Below, piece after piece: positions 54,837 to 62,641 of a stretch of 64,000 bases of DNA. The stretch's first letter is position 1. Each line of letters starts with the position of its first letter. The translations under genes were made by a program, and so were the position numbers. The DNA lies in the NCBI GenBank assembly GCA_018268895.1, contig JAFDVP010000007.1:744001-808000 (forward strand), read 5' to 3'. Under the pieces are notes generated by a model. The model was not told the origin of the DNA. It was given only the letters and a program-made list of their open reading frames with translations, and made no database searches. Source of the DNA: Acidobacteriota bacterium. Its GTDB lineage: Bacteria; Acidobacteriota; Terriglobia; Terriglobales; Acidobacteriaceae.

Positions 54837-55082
54837 ATGCCTCGCCACCGAACAACAGACCCCGGATACACCAATCCCCACGGCCAGACCGTCATCCGCC
54901 GCACCGGTTTCCCCTCCGAGACCTTTCCCGGCCAGACCATCTATCACCTGCGCTGCACCCACTGCGGCCACGACTACGGCGCCAATGGCACCGACATCCA
55001 CCTTCGGCGCTGTCCCAGCCACCAGAACGGCGCAAAAGGAGAATCTCTCCGCACTCCTCCGCCGAATCTTTTTGGTCACTAA
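54837..55082 (+). CDS. small zinc-ribbon protein, unknown function
   Basis: 81 aa. The core LRCTHCGHDYGANGTDIHLR is followed by RCPSHQNG: a CxxC pair and a later Cys/His set that could bind one zinc. N-terminal PGYTNPHGQTVIRRTG. The YGANG-D-H-RRCP pattern recurs in small bacterial proteins of unknown function. No ribosome site is obvious. It sits 11 bp before the structured RNA candidate upstream of rpoD. Confidence 0.65.
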   Translation: MPRHRTTDPGYTNPHGQTVIRRTGFPSETFPGQTIYHLRCTHCGHDYGANGTDIHLRRCPSHQNGAKGESLRTPPPNLFGH

Positions 55083-55093
55083 AACCGTCTAAA

Positions 55094-55210
55094 TTCCGTG
55101 GTATCCTGTGAACCGGGGAAGTGTGCCCTTGAATGCCCTGACCTCATGAGATAGGTCATCCGGCTGGCCAAAGCGGTCTAAACCGCTACCTGCTCCCTGA
55201 CACCACGGAA
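55094..55210 (+). ncRNA. structured RNA candidate in the rpoD leader
   Basis: A perfect 9-bp closing stem TTCCGTGGT (55094-55102) / ACCACGGAA (55202-55210) encloses two clear hairpins, TGACCT-CATGAGAT-AGGTCA (55139-55158) and AGCGGT-CTAA-ACCGCT (55172-55187), plus possible GGGA/TCCC pairing next to the closing stem. It ends 90 bp before the rpoD start. It is not a known riboswitch, 5S, SRP or 6S sequence that I recognise. It may be an independent RNA or the rpoD 5' leader. Confidence 0.4.
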
Positions 55211-55299
55211 ACAACCCCGGGAGAGCTCCGCCCGTAGACCACGCGTCTTCGCCTGAGCGGCATCCCACCAAAAGATTATTAGCAGGAGTGCGCACCCTC

Positions 55300-57012
<1,713 letters not shown>

Positions 57013-57039
57013 GGGCTGGAACAATTCAACTGCAGTAAG

Positions 57040-57070
57040 AAGAGGCCGCGAGCAATCGCGGCCTCTTTCG
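57040..57070 (+). terminator. intrinsic terminator after rpoD
   Basis: A perfect 12-bp stem AAGAGGCCGCGA / TCGCGGCCTCTT with GCAA tetraloop is followed by TCGTTGG. It lies 28 bp after the stop codon. Confidence 0.88.
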
Positions 57071-57084
57071 TTGGCGTAAAAAAG

Positions 57085-57117
57085 TTGTCATTCCGACCGA
57101 AGCGGAGGAATCTGCTT
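57085..57117. repeat. short family-B-like repeat
   Basis: GTTGTCATTCCGACCGAAGC followed by GGAGGAATCTGCT. It has the CATTCCGA-CGAAGC-GAATCTGC layout without the extra central hairpin, as in the kdpB-kdpC copy. Confidence 0.7.
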
Positions 57118-57139
57118 TTTGCTCGTGTTGCCACGATGA

Positions 57140-58438
57140 TCAGTGGTTAACCAGCAGGTCACCGTGATAGTAAGTCACGGCACCATTCCGCACTAACGGG
57201 GCGAAGTGGCAGTAAAAAAGCGACCCCGTAACTAGGACCGCCGGAAGACCGGGATCAACTTTGGGGCCGTAACCTTCTCCTGTAAGTTTTCCTTCCTCAT
57301 TCACTGAGATGTGCGTCGGTGTAGCGCTGCCTTCAGGAGGAAGCTTCGTCACCAGTATCGCCTCACAGCCGCTAATCTGTTTCACCAACTCCTGACCACG
57401 GAGTGTGGGGAGCGGGTCTGCGATCTTAGAGGTAAAGTGCAGCACCAGCGGCATCTCCATCTGAACCGCAACACCGCCCACGAGCAGCGGCTTGAATTTA
57501 TAGCGCAGCGCCTGCTCCATTCCGAAGCTCTCAAGCCCGGGCTGATCCGAGTTATGCTTTGCCGTCTCACGCACCTGGCCAGTGCGATCGGTACGCGCAT
57601 ACACGATCATGTACCCTTCGGTCTTGCCTTCGCGCACCGGCGGCCAATCGATCTTTGGAGCATCTTCAATCAGACTCTCCTCCTTCAGCGTCGAAACGAA
57701 GGCCGTCCTGATCTGCTGCTCCTGAGGAGTGGGAGCCGTAACCGCAAACATCTCCTCCGAAACATCTCGCAACTCTTCCAGTGTCGTCAGGTGAGCAACG
57801 ATCTCTTTGTAGTCCAGCACAGAGGTCTTGTAAGTACGAGCGATCTTCTGCTTGCCGAAAGACTTCCAATCTTCAAAGCGAACGGAATAGTTCATCGTCA
57901 ACACCGACTCCAGGCGAGGCTCCGACCCTGTAAAACAGAGCATTCCCCATGTCATCTGATCTGTGATTCCGCCGGGCCGGTCGTCGCGCCGCAGACAACT
58001 ATTCGTAATCTGTGGACCGAGCATTACCGCACCGCCGCGCCCCTGAAAGTTCGCAAGCATCGGAACCGGATCGATGATTGCGTCGACGAAATTCTCGAGC
58101 CACCGCGGGTAATAATCACCTGAGTTGGTTTCCATCACCTGGCCGCCATTGACGATTCGGGTCTGACTGAACGCAGGCGATGTAACGATGGTCTTATACT
58201 TCTTTGCCGCCGCCCACCACACCTCCAATCTGCCTGAGTAGGACGATTCCGGAGCTCCGATCACTAACACCGCATGGAACGGCTTGCCTCCTTCCGTCAC
58301 CGAAGACGTCTTAAGCGCGCGGCTTAACGCCGTCTCTGCATCGACGCGTTCGCCTTGCACTTGAGGAAAGTTTGAAAACTGTGCGTGTAGCGGCAGCAGC
58401 CCCACCAGAAACAGAAACACAATCACTCTGACTCGCAT
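57140..58438 (-). CDS. secreted protein with TonB C-terminal-like domain
   Basis: 432 aa from ATG 58438; 17 further upstream codons would be repeat sequence. Signal peptide MRVRVIVFLFLVGLLPLHAQ. No known enzyme motif in the first 270 residues, which are beta-rich with WWAAAKKYKTIVTSPAFSQT. A segment around 300-350 (DRTGQVRETAKHNSDQPGLE, then ALRYKFKPLLVGGVAVQMEM, then PLVLHF) matches the TonB C-terminal fold common in secreted acidobacterial proteins. It lacks a transmembrane anchor, so it is not a classical TonB. Confidence 0.6.
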   Translation of the reverse strand: MRVRVIVFLFLVGLLPLHAQFSNFPQVQGERVDAETALSRALKTSSVTEGGKPFHAVLVIGAPESSYSGRLEVWWAAAKKYKTIVTSPAFSQTRIVNGGQVMETNSGDYYPRWLENFVDAIIDPVPMLANFQGRGGAVMLGPQITNSCLRRDDRPGGITDQMTWGMLCFTGSEPRLESVLTMNYSVRFEDWKSFGKQKIARTYKTSVLDYKEIVAHLTTLEELRDVSEEMFAVTAPTPQEQQIRTAFVSTLKEESLIEDAPKIDWPPVREGKTEGYMIVYARTDRTGQVRETAKHNSDQPGLESFGMEQALRYKFKPLLVGGVAVQMEMPLVLHFTSKIADPLPTLRGQELVKQISGCEAILVTKLPPEGSATPTHISVNEEGKLTGEGYGPKVDPGLPAVLVTGSLFYCHFAPLVRNGAVTYYHGDLLVNH

Positions 58439-58460
58439 TGCCGCATCATAAATGATGGGT

Positions 58461-58524
58461 GCCGGGTGCCCCGTATCTGGCGGTCTCATCGCCAGATATG
58501 GGATTATTCGAGCGAAGCTCGAAC
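58461..58524. repeat. palindromic repeat, family A (complete forward copy)
   Basis: GCCGGGTGCCCCGT, then stem ATCTGGCG-GTCTCAT-CGCCAGAT, then ATGGGATTATTCGAGCGAAG and CTCGAAC. It abuts the parE stop codon, so it may also end the parDE transcript. Confidence 0.88.
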
Positions 58525-58525
58525 C

Positions 58526-58816
58526 CTACTCCTTCAACAACTCCGGCAAATCCCTTCCGCCATACACAATCCGCTCCACGCGCACGGTCTTCTCCATCAC
58601 GCGGAACAGAATGACATACTGCCCCACAACAGCGACGCGGGCATCTTTGCCGATCTCCGGCCGCAGCCGGTAGAACAGCGGATTCCTCGCGACCACGCGC
58701 AACTCGGCGCGAATCTCCTGCAAAAATGCAGCGGCATGTCTTGGACTATCCAGCGCGATGTAACCTGCAATGGCGTCGAGGTCGCCTTCGACCCAGGGCG
58801 AGAACTCCAACCGCAT
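58526..58816 (-). CDS. parE: ParE/RelE-family toxin
   Basis: 96 aa. ParE/RelE fold: FSPWVEGDLDAIAGYIALDS at the N-terminus, GKDARVAVVGQYVILFRV in the central sheet, and VRVERIVYGGRDLPELL at the end (GGRDL is the typical ParE tail). Its ATG directly follows the antitoxin TAG with no gap. ParE toxins poison DNA gyrase; RelE-type mRNA cleavage cannot be excluded from sequence alone. Confidence 0.9.
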   Translation of the reverse strand: MRLEFSPWVEGDLDAIAGYIALDSPRHAAAFLQEIRAELRVVARNPLFYRLRPEIGKDARVAVVGQYVILFRVMEKTVRVERIVYGGRDLPELLKE

Positions 58817-59110
58817 CTATATTCCTTTGCCCTGGCGTTTCTTCCTGGGCTTTACTGCGTACTTGCGCTCCAGCCGGTCGAGAACTGCATCGGCTGAGAC
58901 TCCGGGTCGTTTCTCTTTGACTGCCTCTGCCCACAGCTTGCGCAGGTCGGCGATGCCCTGCTTCTTCGTCGTCCGGCGAAGCGTCCACTCGCGCAGAGCA
59001 TCCCTCATCACCTCGCTGGTCGAGGCATACTCGCCGGCCTCAACAGCATCGTGCACCAGTGAAAGCATCTCAGCAGGCAGCGCAATGCTGATCTTTTCAA
59101 TCGTAGGCAA
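58817..59110 (-). CDS. parD: ParD-type ribbon-helix-helix antitoxin
   Basis: 97 aa, TTG start with GGAGGG upstream. The ribbon-helix-helix head KISIALPAEMLSLVHDAVEA then GEYASTSEVMRDALREW is the ParD/CopG DNA-binding fold. The basic, flexible tail (KYAVKPRKKRQGKGI) would wrap the toxin. First gene of the two-gene module; antitoxins of this class autorepress the operon. Confidence 0.9.
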   Translation of the reverse strand: MPTIEKISIALPAEMLSLVHDAVEAGEYASTSEVMRDALREWTLRRTTKKQGIADLRKLWAEAVKEKRPGVSADAVLDRLERKYAVKPRKKRQGKGI

Positions 59111-59197
59111 TGTCCCTCCAGCGCGGTACGACTTATTCCTACTGGATATCGTACCTCACCGCGCAGGTTCGGATCGTTCGAGAAGGCTCGAACTTCG

Positions 59198-59389
59198 CTA
59201 CGACACAACAGCACGCTTGACCGGCGCCACCGGCGAATCGGCAGCGATCTTCTCGAACGCGCTATTAATGGTGTCCTGAGGATTTTGCGACGCGACGTGC
59301 ATCCGGCGGGTGGCCTTCGCCGCCGTCTGGCAGAGTTGATAGCTGTTCGAGAGAGTCTTCTTTGCACGAAAAATAGCTTCAGAACGCAT
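59198..59389 (-). CDS. small protein resembling RNA polymerase omega
   Basis: 63 aa, ATG with GGAGG seven bases upstream, so very likely translated. MRSEAIFRAKKTLSNSYQLC then QTAAKATRRMHVASQNPQDT resembles acidobacterial omega (RpoZ) in the N-x-Y-x-LC...AKATR...QDT-N pattern. If so it could be rpoZ or a paralogue; omega is normally next to gmk/spoT, which are absent here. The assignment rests on remembered family pattern only and may be wrong. Confidence 0.4.
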   Translation of the reverse strand: MRSEAIFRAKKTLSNSYQLCQTAAKATRRMHVASQNPQDTINSAFEKIAADSPVAPVKRAVVS

Positions 59390-59592
59390 GGATGCCTCCG
59401 ATACTTCGGTACGGCGGATCAGATGGTTCCAGTTGTCTCTGAAGCGCGGATGAGCTGCAAGCGTCTCGGTCCGTCAGCCTATGTTTGCTGACAATCACTA
59501 TTGAGTCCCAGTCTATACCGGTTCAATCAACGGAACTCGCTCCATCGCAAAATGCCGTGACAACGCCGTGGCACCTTGTTACATTCCTCGCC

Positions 59593-60141
59593 ATGCCTTT
59601 CAAGTTGGCATTTATGACCGTGGGAGTTATGCGTGAGCCGGCTGGTCACGCGCAGGTTCAGGGATTCGTCGACCGCGTCCCGAACGTCTATCGAGCGGCC
59701 GACACCAGCGACGGATTTCACGCCCGCTCCATTCGCGACGTGGGAACGTGGCTCCACTCCTGGGGCGAGATCGAGCTTCCCGCCTGCTACCCTGCTCCTC
59801 CATCGAACGACTACATCGCGACGACCCTCAGCCTCTGGCACGACCTCGAGTCGGTGGCCGCCTTCACCTACCACGGGCCTCACGGAGAGGCACTGACCAA
59901 GCGTCGAGATTGGTTCGAAAAGCACGACCTCCCCATCTACGTCGCCTGGTGGGTCGCGGCGGACCACTCCATCGATTGGAAGGAAGGCAACGCCCGGCTC
60001 GAGCATCTCCGCGTCAACGGCCCCACCGCCGTCAGCTTCGACTTCGCCCACCCCTTCGACCCGGAGGGCAACGCAACCAGGCTCGACCGGGAGATGGTGA
60101 AGGCGAAGGCCGCCATGAATGCGGCGGCGCAGGCCTCCTGA
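59593..60141 (+). CDS. DUF3291 family protein
   Basis: 182 aa from ATG 59593. LAFMTVGVMREPAGHAQVQG opens the ferredoxin-like DUF3291 barrel, with SLWHDLESVAAFTYHGPHGE and WFEKHDLPIYVAWWV in the middle and AVSFDFAHPFDPEG near the end. These resemble antibiotic-biosynthesis-monooxygenase-type small barrels, but no enzyme activity is established. No partner is evident. It converges on the PEP-CTERM gene. Confidence 0.82.
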   Translation: MPFKLAFMTVGVMREPAGHAQVQGFVDRVPNVYRAADTSDGFHARSIRDVGTWLHSWGEIELPACYPAPPSNDYIATTLSLWHDLESVAAFTYHGPHGEALTKRRDWFEKHDLPIYVAWWVAADHSIDWKEGNARLEHLRVNGPTAVSFDFAHPFDPEGNATRLDREMVKAKAAMNAAAQAS

Positions 60142-60171
60142 CCTTTACAAGCCAATATGAATCGTTGATTT

Positions 60172-60210
60172 ACGAAAAAGACGCGGCGGGGAGGTCCTGG
60201 ACTCCCCGCC
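60172..60210 (-). terminator. intrinsic terminator of the PEP-CTERM gene
   Basis: Stem GGCGGGGAG / CTCCCCGCC (9 bp, 8-nt loop) at 60185-60210. Read on the minus strand it is followed by GCGTCTTTTTCG. It lies 5 bp past the PEP-CTERM stop codon. Confidence 0.75.
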
Positions 60211-60215
60211 TCCGT

Positions 60216-60917
60216 CTACCGCCGCCGGAGTTTCCGTGCAAGCGAGCCTGCAAAACCAAGAGCGCCCGTACCCAGCAGCAACAACGAACTCGGCTCAGGA
60301 GTCGGAGCTACCGCTAATGTGACGCTGGTGCCGGAGAACGGTTCGCCGAAGGTGTTCAGCGTCTTTCCGTCCTTCGCATCGCCCACACCGTAGGTCAGGC
60401 CGATGTCCGGGATCACGCCGTTACTCCACAGGTCGACGCTGTAGCCGCCCGCGACGTTGAAGTACAGGCCGTAGATATCGAGATAGCCGCCGCCGAACGG
60501 GTACGGGGGGTTAGGGTCACCCGGTCCCGGAGGAGGGCAGACCGCAGGCGAGTTGCCGCCCGTGTAGAACAGGTTGTCGAACGAGAAAGGGAACCCGTCA
60601 GACTGTGCGCCCGGAGGTACAAACTTACCGTTTGCATCGATGCCGCTGGGCAGCGATGTCGTCTGCAATCCGGTGATTGCGGCGTTCGAGATACCGGCAT
60701 TTGCATCGGAGAAGGTGCCCGTAATGCTGGTGATCTGGTAAGCGCCCGCCACGCCCGGAACCGGGGTCGACGACACATTGAAGAGGCCGGATCCGCTAAG
60801 GCCGCCTCCGCTGAACGAAAAAGCAAATTGGTCTGCCTTCGCGGCAGGCGTAACAACAAGAGCCACTGCAAGTACAAAGGCCGAAGCAACAACTCGATTG
60901 GCCGACGGGATCTTCAT
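60216..60917 (-). CDS. PEP-CTERM sorting-signal exported protein
   Basis: 233 aa. Signal peptide (1-28, ending PAAKA), a Gly/Ser/Asn-rich beta body (FSFSGGGLSGSGLFNVSS) and the C-terminal PEP-CTERM anchor: TPEPSSLLLLGTGALGFAGS then LARKLRRR. PEP-CTERM substrates are processed by an exosortase and released or attached to the surface, often with exopolysaccharide. No exosortase gene is in the window. ATG preceded by GGGAGGAG. Confidence 0.92.
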   Translation of the reverse strand: MKIPSANRVVASAFVLAVALVVTPAAKADQFAFSFSGGGLSGSGLFNVSSTPVPGVAGAYQITSITGTFSDANAGISNAAITGLQTTSLPSGIDANGKFVPPGAQSDGFPFSFDNLFYTGGNSPAVCPPPGPGDPNPPYPFGGGYLDIYGLYFNVAGGYSVDLWSNGVIPDIGLTYGVGDAKDGKTLNTFGEPFSGTSVTLAVAPTPEPSSLLLLGTGALGFAGSLARKLRRR

Positions 60918-61095
60918 ATCTCCTCCCAGGGTTATGGTGCGTGGATGTATTTGTTAACCAAGCCAATGTACGCCGTATCCATATGCAAGAGATGTGCAAA
61001 GTTAGGAAAGGAAATTCCCTCACCCAAGAGAGGGATTTGAAAGCTCGAATGGCCTCTTTAGCCTGAACCTTTGCAGCCTTCAAAAGGAGGGCTTT

Positions 61096-61356
61096 TTGAC
61101 AACCAGCGGAGAATACTCACGGATACGGATGGCGGCCGCCACCTCCACGCTCGACCGCAATGCCAAACTTGTGGTGCGCCAGACACGGCGCGGCTACGAC
61201 CTCTACACAAGCACCGACCAGTCGCCTGTACGGTGCGAGACCTGGCTTCAGGCCCGGCGCACCCTGCTGCAGCTTGGCGTGCCGCATCAACGGCTCGAAG
61301 AGATCAACAGCCGCCTTACCGAGGGAATCGGGCTCGTAGTCCGCCGCGGCGCATAA
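61096..61356 (+). CDS. small hypothetical protein with strong ribosome site
   Basis: 86 aa, TTG start with AAAAGGAGG five bases upstream, an unusually good Shine-Dalgarno for the window. Basic (about 13 Arg), VVRQTRRGYDLYTSTDQSPV then ARRTLLQLGVPHQRLEEINS; mixed beta-alpha, no Cys, no signal peptide. No family recognised. The gene is isolated between the PEP-CTERM gene and the convergent GH43 gene. Confidence 0.6.
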   Translation: MTTSGEYSRIRMAAATSTLDRNAKLVVRQTRRGYDLYTSTDQSPVRCETWLQARRTLLQLGVPHQRLEEINSRLTEGIGLVVRRGA

Positions 61357-61384
61357 CCTTACAACAGCAGCGAGCCGGAGCGCC

Positions 61385-62452
61385 TTACTGCCCCGAAGGT
61401 TTTTGCATTGCCGTCCCCGCCGGAACCGGCTCTCCGAAGTCCGGCGTCCCGTCGGCGTTCCAGGTGAACGGCTGAATGCGTGGCGAGCGGAATTTGCCGC
61501 ACCCCTGTCCTGTCTGCGCATTGGCGTGATAGATGATCCAGTCCTGTTTGCCGTCGGGCGATTTGAAGAACCCGTTGTGGCCCGGACCGAAGACGCCTCC
61601 CGTGCGGTTCTGCTTGAAGAAGGCGTGATCGTATTTTTTCCACGAGGCCGGGTCCATCAGGTTCGCGCCAGACTTCGCCCGCACAAGGCCAAGCGCATAA
61701 TAGTCCGTCCAGCACGCCGAGGCCGAGTACACCAGAAAGATGTCTCCCGCGTGCTTCAATATCTCCGGCCCTTCGTTGACGTTCAGATGCGGCATCGCGG
61801 GACGGTTCAGCAGGTCGCCAACCTCCTCCCACGGATACTGCGGGTGTGACAGCTCAACGCGTTTCGAATCGATGGTCCATGGGTTCTTCATGTGCGCGAG
61901 ATAGATGCGCTGCTCGCCATCGGCGTCGCCCTCCCAGCCCGACCACACCATGTACCTCTGGCCGCCGTCCTCAAAGACCGAGGCGTCGATGGCCCACTTG
62001 TCCGTCGCATCGCCGATCTTCCCCTTGAAGGTCCACGCGCCTTCAAGCGGATCGTCCGCGCTGTTCTCGACAACGTAGATGCGGTGCGAATCGTTCCTGC
62101 CCGCATCCGCCGCAAAGTAGATGTACCACTTGCCGTCCAGCCGGTGCAGCTCCGGCGCCCATATCTCCTTGGAGTAAGGGCCGTCGGCGGGAGGTGTCCA
62201 GACCACCTTCTTCTCCGCGTGAGCAAGATCGGTGATGTCGCGCGTCTTCCACACGGTCAGGTTGCGGCCCGTCGTGCTCATGAAGAAGTAATCGCCTTTG
62301 TAGGCAATCACCCACGGGTCGGGTCCTGTCTCCAGCAGAGGATTGTGAAAGGTGTTCGCTGCGGATGACGCCGGCTCCTGTGCGCGATCCCATGCAGACG
62401 CGGACAGGAGCAACAACAGGAGCAGCGAAAGAAAGCGGCAGCAAGGTCTCAT
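61385..62452 (-). CDS. secreted GH43 glycoside hydrolase
   Basis: 355 aa from ATG 62452 (GAGGATGCG upstream). Signal peptide of leucine run (residues 8-20). Five-bladed propeller with the GH43 triad: Asp45 in ETGPDPWVIA (general base), Asp156 in WAIDASVFED (pKa modulator), Glu227 in NVNEGPEILK (acid). GH43 enzymes are arabinofuranosidases, arabinanases or xylosidases; which one cannot be told. It is divergent from the beta-helix gene, which may share its control. Confidence 0.88.
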   Translation of the reverse strand: MRPCCRFLSLLLLLLLSASAWDRAQEPASSAANTFHNPLLETGPDPWVIAYKGDYFFMSTTGRNLTVWKTRDITDLAHAEKKVVWTPPADGPYSKEIWAPELHRLDGKWYIYFAADAGRNDSHRIYVVENSADDPLEGAWTFKGKIGDATDKWAIDASVFEDGGQRYMVWSGWEGDADGEQRIYLAHMKNPWTIDSKRVELSHPQYPWEEVGDLLNRPAMPHLNVNEGPEILKHAGDIFLVYSASACWTDYYALGLVRAKSGANLMDPASWKKYDHAFFKQNRTGGVFGPGHNGFFKSPDGKQDWIIYHANAQTGQGCGKFRSPRIQPFTWNADGTPDFGEPVPAGTAMQKPSGQ

Positions 62453-62566
62453 CGCATCCTCAAATCTCACCGATCATACCAAGGCAGGCGCGACGATGGT
62501 CTGAATGCAGGATGTCCATCGTGTCGATTTGTTTTCGTGGAAGCGTCATGTTCGTCAAATGAAGAC

Positions 62567-62574
62567 AAACGTTT
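62567..62574. promoter_or_regulatory. weak LacI-type palindrome between GH43 and beta-helix genes
   Basis: AAACGTTT, inside GACAAACGTTTTACTT, in the divergent promoter region. The central CG step and flanking A/T are what LacI-family sugar regulators prefer, but 8 bp is weak evidence. Confidence 0.25.
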
Positions 62575-62641
62575 TACTTATCCATTAAGAGCGCATTGAG
62601 GTATTGTGGTTGTCACTGTGAAAGATCGGAAGAGTTCGTTG

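Noticed and set aside
55094..55210. 5S rRNA, suggested by the 117-nt length and long closing stem
   Set aside because: The conserved CCGAAC loop and the other 5S landmarks are missing, and no 16S or 23S sequence is near.
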